Assembly: GCA_947259075.1 (NCBI GenBank)
Contig: CAMYKQ010000040.1
Location: 1-64,000 of the forward strand
Length of the DNA stretch: 64,000 nt
Reading direction: 5' to 3'
Source of the DNA: an uncultured Gammaproteobacteria bacterium
Lineage (GTDB): Bacteria; Pseudomonadota; Gammaproteobacteria; DRLM01
Below the pieces are notes generated by a model. That model made no database searches. It saw nothing but the letters and a program-made list of their open reading frames with translations, and was not told where the DNA came from. Position numbers and translations under genes: made by a program. Positions within the stretch are counted from its first letter, which is position 1, and each line of letters begins with the position of its first letter. Positions 1 to 7,660 of the stretch are shown here, piece after piece.

Positions 1-357
1 ATAGGTCGCGTTCAAGCGCTCCGGCAGAACATAGTCGAGCTGCCTGTCTCCGCGGCGGCGTCCGCGCCCGAGCCTGCCGCCAAGCCCGCGCCCGCCGTGC
101 CCAAATCCGCCGCCGCGAAACCGGCGCTGACGAAACCCGCCGCGTCGCCTGCCGCGCTGGCAAAAGCCGCGGTGGCGAAATCCGCGTCCTCATCCGCCGC
201 GACGGCACAAACCGCGCAAAGCGACAGCCCCCCCGACATGGAGTCCCGCATCGCGGAATTGGAGCAACGGGTCGCCTTGCTGGAGGAGGGGCTCAAGCGC
301 GAACGCGCCCGTCTGCGCCGCGCCATTTTACTCAGCGACGATTTCGGAGGCGCCTAA
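1..357 (+). CDS. C-terminal end of upstream XrtA-locus protein (partial)
   Basis: The frame is open from base 1 to the TAA at 355-357, so only the last 118 residues are present. They consist of an Ala/Pro/Lys-rich low-complexity stretch (roughly residues 15-75 of the visible part) followed by a short heptad-like helix around ESRIAELEQRVALLEEGL, a likely coiled coil. The stop overlaps the wecB start by one base (TAATG), which implies translational coupling. In XrtA loci the gene just before the epimerase is usually the XrtA-associated AAA-type ATPase, so this is plausibly its tail. That is inferred from gene order only, since no ATPase motif is visible. The ORF-track start at 97 is an internal GTG. 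Confidence 0.6.
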   Translation: MGRVQALRQNIVELPVSAAASAPEPAAKPAPAVPKSAAAKPALTKPAASPAALAKAAVAKSASSSAATAQTAQSDSPPDMESRIAELEQRVALLEEGLKRERARLRRAILLSDDFGGA

Positions 358-1523
358 TGAGCGTTCAGCCGCCCAGCGTGCTGTGCGTGGTCGGGGCGCG
401 CCCCAATTTCATGAAGATCGCGCCGGTGATCGCCGCCCTGCGCGCCGCGCCTTTTAATTTGCGCGTGCGCCTGCTGCACACGGGTCAACATTACGACGTG
501 GCCATGAACGAGCGGTTTTTCGAGCAGCTCGGCATCCCCAATCCCGATATCAATCTTGAAGTCGGCTCCTTGAGTCACGCCGCGCAAACGGCGGAGATCA
601 TGCGCCGCTTCGAGCCGGTGCTGGATCAAGAACAACCCGCTGCCTTGGTCGTGGTCGGTGACGTCAATTCCACCATTGCTTGCGCGTTGGTGGCGGCCAA
701 GAAGGGCGTGCGCGTGGCGCACGTCGAGGCGGGTTTGCGCAGCTATGATCGCGGCATGCCCGAAGAGGTCAATCGCGTGCTCACCGATCAACTCTCCGAC
801 TGGTTGTTCACCACCGAACGCGAGGCCCGCGATAATTTAGTGCGCGAAGGCATCGCCGAGGACAAGATACATTTCGTCGGTAATGTGATGATCGATACCT
901 TGCTCGGTCATCGCGATCGCGCCGTGCCCGCCGCGCGGACTTTGGCGGCGGCGGCCGACCCCGCCTTGTTTCTCGACGCGCCCCACGGCTTTGGCGTGCT
1001 GACCCTGCACCGTCCGTCCAACGTCGACGATCCCGCCGTGCTCAAACGTCTGCTGCTCAGCGCGCAAAAAATCAGCGCCGAACTGCCGCTGGTGTTTCCC
1101 GCGCACCCGCGCACGCTTGGCCGTATTCAAGCGGCGGGTTTGCACGACATACTCGAATCGCCACGCATCCTCTGTCTGCCGCCGCTGGGTTATTTGGAAA
1201 TGCTGGGGCTGATGTCGGCGGCGCGGCTGGTCTTGACCGACTCCGGCGGCATGCAGGAAGAGACCACGGCCTTGGGCGTGCCCTGCATCACCTTGCGCGA
1301 GAATACCGAGCGGCCCATCACCGTGACGCAGGGCACCAACACCGTTGTCGGCACCGACAGCGCCCTCATCGAAAAGACGGTGGCGGCGGTGTTGAGCGGC
1401 GGCGGCAAGGCGGGGCGGGTGCCGGAATTGTGGGACGGCCAGGCGGCGCGGCGCATCGCGGCGATACTGCACGCCAGTTTGACCCAAGACGCGAATTTGT
1501 CGCGCACGGCGGCGCGTTCATAA
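357..1523 (+). CDS. wecB: UDP-N-acetylglucosamine 2-epimerase (non-hydrolysing)
   Basis: This cytoplasmic enzyme interconverts UDP-GlcNAc and UDP-ManNAc and so supplies a precursor for the polysaccharide made by this locus. At 388 residues it has normal family length. Visible family motifs are GARPNFMKIAPV at the N-terminus, HTGQHYD, VEAGLRSYD followed by MPEEVNR, TLHRPSNVD in the middle, and LTDSGGMQEE with the ENTERP segment near the C-terminus, which line the UDP-sugar site in the family. The ATG overlaps the upstream stop by one base. A gene of this family regularly precedes the deacetylase in XrtA clusters, which fits this position. The C-terminal 20 residues are variable and uninformative. 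Confidence 0.95.
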   Translation: MSVQPPSVLCVVGARPNFMKIAPVIAALRAAPFNLRVRLLHTGQHYDVAMNERFFEQLGIPNPDINLEVGSLSHAAQTAEIMRRFEPVLDQEQPAALVVVGDVNSTIACALVAAKKGVRVAHVEAGLRSYDRGMPEEVNRVLTDQLSDWLFTTEREARDNLVREGIAEDKIHFVGNVMIDTLLGHRDRAVPAARTLAAAADPALFLDAPHGFGVLTLHRPSNVDDPAVLKRLLLSAQKISAELPLVFPAHPRTLGRIQAAGLHDILESPRILCLPPLGYLEMLGLMSAARLVLTDSGGMQEETTALGVPCITLRENTERPITVTQGTNTVVGTDSALIEKTVAAVLSGGGKAGRVPELWDGQAARRIAAILHASLTQDANLSRTAARS

Positions 1524-1618
1524 ATATTTCGCCGCGCACCAGTTAGGATGTGACACGGGCGGGCCGCTATAAAAAGAGCGGCGCCGTTCTTCCCGGCAAT
1601 GACTCGAACCCTGCGGTA

Positions 1619-2485
1619 ATGACAAGCATGATAAGTAACGCAATGACAGTGGACGTGGAGGACTATCTGCACGTCTCCGCCTTCGAAAAACACATCCGGC
1701 GCGAGGACTGGGACCGTCTGCCGTGCCGGGTCGAGGCTAATACCAACCGCATCTTGGATATCTTCGCCGAACGGCAAGTGAAATCCACCTTTTTCATGCT
1801 GGGCTGGGTCGCCGAACGCTATCCCGCGCTGGTGCGCCGCCTGGTCGCCGAGGGCCACGAGCTGGCGAGCCACGGTTATTCCCACGTGCGCGTCACCGAA
1901 CAAACGCCGGACGAATTTCGCGAGGACGTCATCCGCAATAAAAAAATGCTGGAAGACCTCGGCGGCGTCGCCGTGGCCGGTTACCGCGCCGCGAGTTATT
2001 CCATCGGCGCGAAGAATCTGTGGGCGCTGGATGTGTTGCAGGAAACCGGGCACCGCTACAGCTCCAGCATCTATCCCATCCGCCACGATTTGTACGGCAT
2101 GCCCAGCGCGCCGCGTTTTCCGTTCTTCCCCAACGGCGAGGGCGGTTTGCTGGAAGTGCCGGTGACTACCGTCAAACTCTTCAATCAAAAACTGCCCTGC
2201 GGCGGCGGCGGTTACTTTCGCTTGTTGCCCTATCCGCTGTCGCGTTGGGCCATGCGCCGGGTGAACGCGCAGGACCACAAACCTTGCGTGTTCTATTTTC
2301 ACCCCTGGGAGATCGATCCGGATCAGCCGCGGCAAGAGGGCATCGGCCTCAAGACCCGCGTGCGCCATTATCTCAACCTCTCGCGCACCGAAGGGCGGCT
2401 GCGCCGTCTATTGAATGATTTTCACTGGGACCGGATGGACCGGGTGTTTTTGAGCGCTACGGCTTCCGCGACACGGGCTGATTAA
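1619..2485 (+). CDS. XrtA-associated polysaccharide deacetylase (DUF3473 type)
   Basis: A NodB-fold carbohydrate esterase that probably removes N-acetyl groups from the nascent exopolysaccharide. Motif 1 is in MTVDVEDYLHV at the N-terminus, motif 2 in ELASHGYSHVRV, then GYRAASYSI. The C-terminal FYFHPWEIDPDQP block is typical of the DUF3473 subfamily found in exosortase A loci. The ORF track starts at a GTG (1550), but the 23 extra residues look like intergenic sequence; ATG 1619 gives 288 residues and a normal N-terminus. ATG 1628 and ATG 1643 are also possible, and no strong ribosome site distinguishes them. The gene follows wecB after about 95 bp and is followed by the FemAB gene after 4 bp. 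Confidence 0.92.
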   Translation: MTSMISNAMTVDVEDYLHVSAFEKHIRREDWDRLPCRVEANTNRILDIFAERQVKSTFFMLGWVAERYPALVRRLVAEGHELASHGYSHVRVTEQTPDEFREDVIRNKKMLEDLGGVAVAGYRAASYSIGAKNLWALDVLQETGHRYSSSIYPIRHDLYGMPSAPRFPFFPNGEGGLLEVPVTTVKLFNQKLPCGGGGYFRLLPYPLSRWAMRRVNAQDHKPCVFYFHPWEIDPDQPRQEGIGLKTRVRHYLNLSRTEGRLRRLLNDFHWDRMDRVFLSATASATRAD

Positions 2486-2489
2486 TATC

Positions 2490-3551
2490 GTGTTTGACTC
2501 AACGCCACTCGCCGCCTCATCCATCGTGGATATCAAACAGCTCAGCGCCGCGGATGCGCCGCGCTGGGACGCCTTCGTCGACGCCGCGCCGCAAGCCACG
2601 TTTTTTCATCGCGCGGGCTGGGCCGAGGTGATGCAGCGCGCCTTCGGTCATCGCGTGTATTTTTTGTACGCCGAGCGTGATGGTGTCATCGAAGGTGTTT
2701 TGCCCTTGGTGCAGATTCGCAGTTTGTTGTTCGGCCACTCTTTGAGTTCCATGCCCTTTTGCGTCTGCGGCGGCGTGGTCGCGCTCAACGAAGAGGCGGC
2801 GGCGGCCTTGGAGGCACGGGCCATCGCGCTGGCGCGCGAGCTGCAAGTCGATCATCTCGAATTCCGCAACCGCGCGCCGCGCCATCCCGAGTGGCCGCGC
2901 AAAGATGCGCTCTACGTCAATTTCAGCAAAGCACTCGACGCTGATCCCGAAAAGAATATGCTGGCCATTCCGCGCAAACAGCGGGCGATGGTGCGCAAGG
3001 GCATCGAGGCCGGTTTAGCTGGCGAGATCGATCAAGACGTCTCGCGTTTTTACCGCGCCTATTCCGAGAGCGTGCGTAATCTCGGTACGCCGGTGTTCGC
3101 GAAAAACTATTTTGAAATACTGCGCGAGGTCTTCGGCGCCGAGTGCGAAGTGCTCACCATCACCAAGGACGGCCGTTTGATCGCCAGCGTGCTGAGTTTT
3201 TATTTCCGCGACCAAGTCCTGCCCTATTACGGCGGCGGCGTCGCCGCGGCGCGCGAGGTGAAGGGTAACGACTTCATGTATTGGGACTTGATGCGCCGTG
3301 CCACCGAGCGCGGGCTGCGGGTCTTCGATTACGGCCGCAGCAAGGTCGGCACCGGCTCGTACAGCTTCAAGAAAAATTGGGGCTTCGAGCCCGAGCCCTT
3401 GCACTATGAATATGTGCTGGTGAAGGCCGCTGCCGTGCCCGACCTCAATCCCCTCAATCCCAAGTACCGCCTCTTCATCAATCTGTGGAAGCGCCTGCCC
3501 TTGGGCGTCAGCGAAATGCTGGGGCCGCACTTGGTGAAATATCTGGGTTGA
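2490..3551 (+). CDS. FemAB-like acyltransferase, XrtA/PEP-CTERM associated
   Basis: A 353-residue protein of the FemAB/GNAT-like superfamily, which in characterised members transfers amino acids from aminoacyl-tRNA to peptidoglycan precursors. Its role in XrtA loci is not established, and modification of the glycan or its carrier is a guess. The N-terminal GNAT-like half contains VYFLYAERDGVIEGVLPL, and the C-terminal half contains FDYGRSKVGTGSYSFKKNWG, a signature I associate with the XrtA-linked subfamily. It begins at a GTG four bases after the deacetylase stop and ends 4 bp before the Stp1 glycosyltransferase, so it is mid-operon. No signal peptide is visible, which fits a cytoplasmic enzyme. 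Confidence 0.88.
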   Translation: MFDSTPLAASSIVDIKQLSAADAPRWDAFVDAAPQATFFHRAGWAEVMQRAFGHRVYFLYAERDGVIEGVLPLVQIRSLLFGHSLSSMPFCVCGGVVALNEEAAAALEARAIALARELQVDHLEFRNRAPRHPEWPRKDALYVNFSKALDADPEKNMLAIPRKQRAMVRKGIEAGLAGEIDQDVSRFYRAYSESVRNLGTPVFAKNYFEILREVFGAECEVLTITKDGRLIASVLSFYFRDQVLPYYGGGVAAAREVKGNDFMYWDLMRRATERGLRVFDYGRSKVGTGSYSFKKNWGFEPEPLHYEYVLVKAAAVPDLNPLNPKYRLFINLWKRLPLGVSEMLGPHLVKYLG

Positions 3552-3555
3552 TGCG

Positions 3556-4821
3556 ATGGATGATCTGCTGTTTCTCGCGCACCGCATCCCCTATCCCCCC
3601 AACAAGGGGGACAAGCTGCGTTCGTTCAATCTGCTCAAACAACTGAGCCGCTATTACCGCGTGCACCTCGGCGCCTTCATCGACGACGAGGATGACTGGC
3701 GTCACGTCGAGGCGGTGCGCGCGCTCTGCGGCGAGACTTACTTCGCCAAACTCACGCCGCGCACGGCGCGGCTGCGCAGCCTGCCCGCCTTGTTGTCGCG
3801 CCGGCCCTTGAGCCTGCCGTATTACCGCGATGCGGGCATGCGCCGCTGGGTGGGACAAGTCTTGCGCCACAAGCCGCTGAAGCGGGTCTTGGTTTTCTCC
3901 GGGGCGATGGCGCAGTATGTCGATAGTCGCCGCGGCGCCGCGCTGCGGCGGGTGATGGATTTCGTCGATGTCGATTCGGACAAGTGGCTGCAATACGCCG
4001 CCACGCAAACCTGGCCGATGAACTGGATCTACCGTCGCGAGGCGCGCTGCTTGCTGCCCTATGAACGCCGCATCGCCTCGCGTTTCGATGCCAGCGTCTT
4101 CGTCTCGGAAAGCGAGGCGGCGCTGTTCCGCTCGCTGGCGCCAGAATCCGCGGCGCGGGTGTGGGGCATACACAACGGCGTCGATACCGCCTACTTCGAT
4201 CCCGCGCTGGAGAGCCCGGCGCCCTATCCGTTGCATGACAAGCCCATCGTCTTCACCGGCGCCATGGATTATTGGGCTAATGTCGATGCGGTGACGTGGT
4301 TCGCGAAAGAAGTCTTGCCCGCGGTGCGCGCGCGCGACGAGGATGCGCGGTTTTATATCGTCGGCGCGCGGCCCAGCGAGGCGGTGCTGGCGTTGAAACG
4401 TCTGCCGGGCGTGGCGGTGGTGGGCGCGGTGGAGGACATCCGCCCCTATATCGCCCATGCGGCCCTGGCGGTCGCGCCGTTGCGTATCGCCCGCGGCGTG
4501 CAGAATAAAGTGCTGGAGGCCATGGCCATGGCCAAGACCGTGGTCGCCAGTCCGCAGGCCCTCGATGGTATCGTATGCGAGCTAGGGCGCGAGGTGTTGC
4601 TGGCGCAGGATGCGCCCGGCTTTGCCGCTGCAGTCGTGGCCTTGCTGCAAAGCGGCGCTGATGCGCAATTGCAAAACGCCGCGCGCGCGCGGGTCTTGGC
4701 CGATTACAGCTGGGAGACCAATCTGCGCAAATTTGAACGTTTATTGGAAGGCGCGCCGCCGGATGAGGCGGCGCAAGATGATACGGCGCGGCGGGCGGCG
4801 TCCGCGGCGCACGCGGGTTAA
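3556..4821 (+). CDS. GT4-type glycosyltransferase, XrtA-associated Stp1 family
   Basis: A cytoplasmic retaining glycosyltransferase with GT-B fold, 421 residues. The N-terminal PPNKGDKLRSFNLLKQL segment is characteristic of the XrtA-linked first sugar transferase (Stp1) family. The C-terminal half has a weak GT4 pattern, VAPLRIARGVQNKVLEAMAMAK, in place of the usual E-x7-E motif, which is common for this family. It presumably adds one sugar to the lipid-linked repeat unit; donor and acceptor cannot be read from sequence. ATG 3556 lies 4 bp after the femAB stop. The last 25 residues are an Ala/Asp-rich low-conservation tail. Exosortase follows after 18 bp. Confidence 0.9.
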   Translation: MDDLLFLAHRIPYPPNKGDKLRSFNLLKQLSRYYRVHLGAFIDDEDDWRHVEAVRALCGETYFAKLTPRTARLRSLPALLSRRPLSLPYYRDAGMRRWVGQVLRHKPLKRVLVFSGAMAQYVDSRRGAALRRVMDFVDVDSDKWLQYAATQTWPMNWIYRREARCLLPYERRIASRFDASVFVSESEAALFRSLAPESAARVWGIHNGVDTAYFDPALESPAPYPLHDKPIVFTGAMDYWANVDAVTWFAKEVLPAVRARDEDARFYIVGARPSEAVLALKRLPGVAVVGAVEDIRPYIAHAALAVAPLRIARGVQNKVLEAMAMAKTVVASPQALDGIVCELGREVLLAQDAPGFAAAVVALLQSGADAQLQNAARARVLADYSWETNLRKFERLLEGAPPDEAAQDDTARRAASAAHAG

Positions 4822-4839
4822 TTTTTTAAAAGAGATCAT

Positions 4840-6405
4840 ATGAGCGCAGACCTTCAGCCCCAGGTGGAGATCCCGGTAGCCTTGCAGCATGAGGGCGCGC
4901 CCGCTTGGCGCATGCCGCTGGTCTTGGCGGTGATGCTGCTGCTGACGCTGTTGGGGCTGTATTGGCAAACCGTGGAGTCGATGGTGTCGATCTGGAGCCG
5001 CTCCGAGACCTTTACCCATGGTTTTTTGATCGCGCCCATCAGTCTCTTTTTGATTTGGCAGCGGCGCAAGGTCTTGGCGAAACTCACGCCCGCGCCCGAT
5101 TACCGCGGTTTAGCGGTATTGCTGTTGCTGGGCTTGCTGTGGCTGCCCGCGCATTACGCCAGCGTGCTGGTGATCGAGCAATGGGCGCTGGTGGCCATGA
5201 TTCCCGCGCTGGTGTGGACACTGCTGGGCTGGCCGGTGGTCTGGGCCATGCTGTTCCCCTTGGCGTTTTTGTTTTTCGCGGTGCCGGTGGGTGAGGAGCT
5301 GATTCCGCCCTTGATGGATTTCACCGCGGATTTCACCGTGGCCGCGCTGCAATTGACGGGTATTCCGGTGTATCGCGAGGGCACGTTCTTTGAAATCCCC
5401 AGCGGGCATTGGTCGGTGGTGGAAGGCTGCAGCGGCGTGCGTTATCTCATCGCCTCGGTCACCCTCGGCTGTCTTTACGCCTACCTGACCTATCGCAGCC
5501 CGCTGCGGCGCACGGTGTTCGTGCTCTTGTCCATCGTCGTGCCCATCATCGCCAACGGTTTGCGCGCCTATATGATCGTGATGATCGCCCACCTCAGCGA
5601 TATGCGTCTGGCCTTGGGCGTCGATCATTTCATTTACGGCTGGGTGTTCTTTGGTTTGGTGATGCTGTTGTTGTTCTGGCTGGGCTCGTTTTGGCGCGAA
5701 GACCATGTGGAGGGCGAGTCCGCCGCCGCTTTGTCATCGTCCGCGCCGTTGCGTCCCGCCCGATCGCCCTGGCCCGCCGCTGGCGCAGCGTTGCTGCTGC
5801 TCATGCTGTGGCCGGCGCTGGCCTATGTGAATATGGTTGCGCGTGAAGGCGCGGTGAACGTCGCGCTGGCCGTGCCCGCGGCCGCTGATGCGTGGCGGAC
5901 CGCCGAGAGTAAGACGGAATGGCGGCCGCATTACCTCACCGCCGATGCCGAGCTGCAGCAGAGCTACGTTCAAGATGAGCGCTGGGCCGGCGTCTATCTC
6001 GGCTATTACCGCCATCAGCGCCAAGGCGCGGAGCTGATCAATTCCACCAACGTGCTAATCAAGCAGAAGGACCCGGTGTGGCGGCAAGTAGCCGACACGC
6101 CGCGCCGGATCACGGTGCAGGGCAAACCCATCGACGTGCGCCAAGCCAAGCTGCGTTCCACCGGACAGGATTTGCTGGTGTGGTATTGGTACTGGATGGA
6201 CGGGGTCTACACCACCAATCACTACATGGCCAAACTCTGGGAGGCCAAGGCCAAACTCTTCGGCGAGACCGGCGATGCGGCGGTGGTGATGATCGTCACT
6301 GATATGTCCGCCGGACAAGAAGACGCCGAGGCCGTGCTGGCGCGTTTCGTCGATGATATGGAGCCGGCGATACGCGGCAGCTTGGAGAATGCCGCCGATG
6401 AATAA
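4840..6405 (+). CDS. xrtA: Exosortase A fused to EpsI domain
   Basis: Inner-membrane transpeptidase-like protease that recognises C-terminal PEP-CTERM signals and is thought to transfer the cleaved proteins to the envelope. The 521-residue product has about eight hydrophobic segments in residues 25-290, then an extracytoplasmic EpsI domain after one further membrane segment (about 308-328). The conserved exosortase residues are all present: Cys197 in VEGCSGVRYL, Arg242 in NGLRAYM and His263 in GVDHFIYGW. The EpsI half contains YYRHQRQGAELI and ends with the membrane-proximal LVWYWYWMDG region. The fusion of the two parts is common for XrtA. No PEP-CTERM substrate is encoded in this window, so targets must lie elsewhere. 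The 3' end overlaps the next gene by 8 bp. Confidence 0.95.
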   Translation: MSADLQPQVEIPVALQHEGAPAWRMPLVLAVMLLLTLLGLYWQTVESMVSIWSRSETFTHGFLIAPISLFLIWQRRKVLAKLTPAPDYRGLAVLLLLGLLWLPAHYASVLVIEQWALVAMIPALVWTLLGWPVVWAMLFPLAFLFFAVPVGEELIPPLMDFTADFTVAALQLTGIPVYREGTFFEIPSGHWSVVEGCSGVRYLIASVTLGCLYAYLTYRSPLRRTVFVLLSIVVPIIANGLRAYMIVMIAHLSDMRLALGVDHFIYGWVFFGLVMLLLFWLGSFWREDHVEGESAAALSSSAPLRPARSPWPAAGAALLLLMLWPALAYVNMVAREGAVNVALAVPAAADAWRTAESKTEWRPHYLTADAELQQSYVQDERWAGVYLGYYRHQRQGAELINSTNVLIKQKDPVWRQVADTPRRITVQGKPIDVRQAKLRSTGQDLLVWYWYWMDGVYTTNHYMAKLWEAKAKLFGETGDAAVVMIVTDMSAGQEDAEAVLARFVDDMEPAIRGSLENAADE

Positions 6406-7633
6406 TGAGGCGGTGGCCGCATTGACCGCGGGTGAGCGCCAGCCCGTGGCCGCGCCAGCGCGCGTGGCTGGCGCGGCGGAACCGGCGGCGCGCCGGTCCG
6501 ATGCGCGGCCGCTGATCGCCCATGTGATTTACCGCCTCGACGTCGGTGGTCTGGAAAATGGCTTGGTGAATCTGATCAATCGCACGCCGCAATACCGCCA
6601 CGCGATTATCTGCATGACCGGCTACACTGAGTTTCACCGCCGCATCGAGCACGACGCGGTGACGCTGCACGCACTGGCTAAACGCGAGGGCCATGACCTC
6701 GGTGTATTTCTGCGGCTGTGGCGCTTATTGCGTGCCTTGAAGCCGCGTATCGTACACACTCGCAATATGTCGGCCTTGGAGGCGCAGTTGCCCGCGCTCT
6801 TGGCCGGGGTGCGCGCGCGGGTGCACGGTGAACACGGCCGCGATGTGCATGATCTCGACGGCAGCAACCGCAAATACCGCTGGCTGCGCCGCGCCTTCCG
6901 TCCGCTGGTGCAGCATTACATCCCGCTGTCGCGCGATTTGGAAAACTATCTGCGGGACGAGATCGCGGTGCCGCCGCGCAAGATCACGCAAATTTATAAT
7001 GGCGTGGACGCCACGCGTTTTCATCCGGCCCAGGGCGGCCGCGAGCCCGTGCCGCTGCTGGACTTCGCGCCGCCGCAAACAGTGGTGATCGGTACCGTGG
7101 GCCGTTTGCAGACGGTGAAGGACCAGCTTAATTTGGTGCGTGCCTTTCTATTGTTGTTGCAAGATCAGCCGCAACTGGCGCCGCGCCTGCGGCTGGTGAT
7201 CGTCGGCGACGGCCCTTTACGGCGCGAGGCGCAAACCCTGCTGGAGACAGCGGGGGCCGCCTCGGCGGCGTGGCTGACCGGCGCGCGGGATGATATTCCA
7301 GAATTGATGCGCGCCATGGATGTGTTCGTCTTGCCCTCCTTGGCGGAGGGTATCTCCAACACCATCCTCGAAGCTATGGCCACGGGGCTGCCGGTCGTTG
7401 CCACCGCTGTCGGCGGTAACGGCGAATTGGTGCGAGAGGGCGAGACTGGATTTTTAGTCCCCGCCGCGCAGCCTCAGGCCTTGGCCGCCGCCATCGCGCG
7501 CTATGTGAATGATGCCGAGTTACGCCGCCGCCACGGTCACGGCGGCCGCGAACGGGTGGAGCGCGAATTCAGCATGGAGGCCATGGTGGCGCGTTACGTG
7601 GCGATTTACGAAGCGCGATTGCGGCGCGCTTGA
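6398..7633 (+). CDS. GT4-type glycosyltransferase, XrtA-associated Stp2 family
   Basis: A GT-B glycosyltransferase of 411 residues that probably extends the EPS repeat unit in the cytoplasm. The N-terminus has HVIYRLDVGGLENGLVNL, matching the Stp2 family next to exosortase A. The C-terminal donor-binding motif is LPSLAEGISNTILEAMATGLP with the two acidic residues of GT4 enzymes, preceded by VIGTVGRLQTVKDQ. The ORF-track start (6353) lies deep inside the exosortase gene; ATG 6398 gives an 8-bp overlap and is preferred. Residues 1-35 are Ala-rich and poorly conserved, so a later start cannot be ruled out. The asparagine synthase gene follows after 27 bp. Confidence 0.9.
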   Translation: MNNEAVAALTAGERQPVAAPARVAGAAEPAARRSDARPLIAHVIYRLDVGGLENGLVNLINRTPQYRHAIICMTGYTEFHRRIEHDAVTLHALAKREGHDLGVFLRLWRLLRALKPRIVHTRNMSALEAQLPALLAGVRARVHGEHGRDVHDLDGSNRKYRWLRRAFRPLVQHYIPLSRDLENYLRDEIAVPPRKITQIYNGVDATRFHPAQGGREPVPLLDFAPPQTVVIGTVGRLQTVKDQLNLVRAFLLLLQDQPQLAPRLRLVIVGDGPLRREAQTLLETAGAASAAWLTGARDDIPELMRAMDVFVLPSLAEGISNTILEAMATGLPVVATAVGGNGELVREGETGFLVPAAQPQALAAAIARYVNDAELRRRHGHGGRERVEREFSMEAMVARYVAIYEARLRRA

Positions 7634-7660
7634 GCACGGACAATAGGGAACGAATAAATC

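Noticed and set aside
1595-1620. tRNA-like GGGTTCGAGTC on the minus strand
   Set aside because: The bases flanking the loop do not form a T stem and no cloverleaf can be drawn.
1190-2368. 392-residue minus-strand ORF
   Set aside because: It spans parts of two well-supported plus-strand genes (wecB and the deacetylase) and has no recognisable domain.
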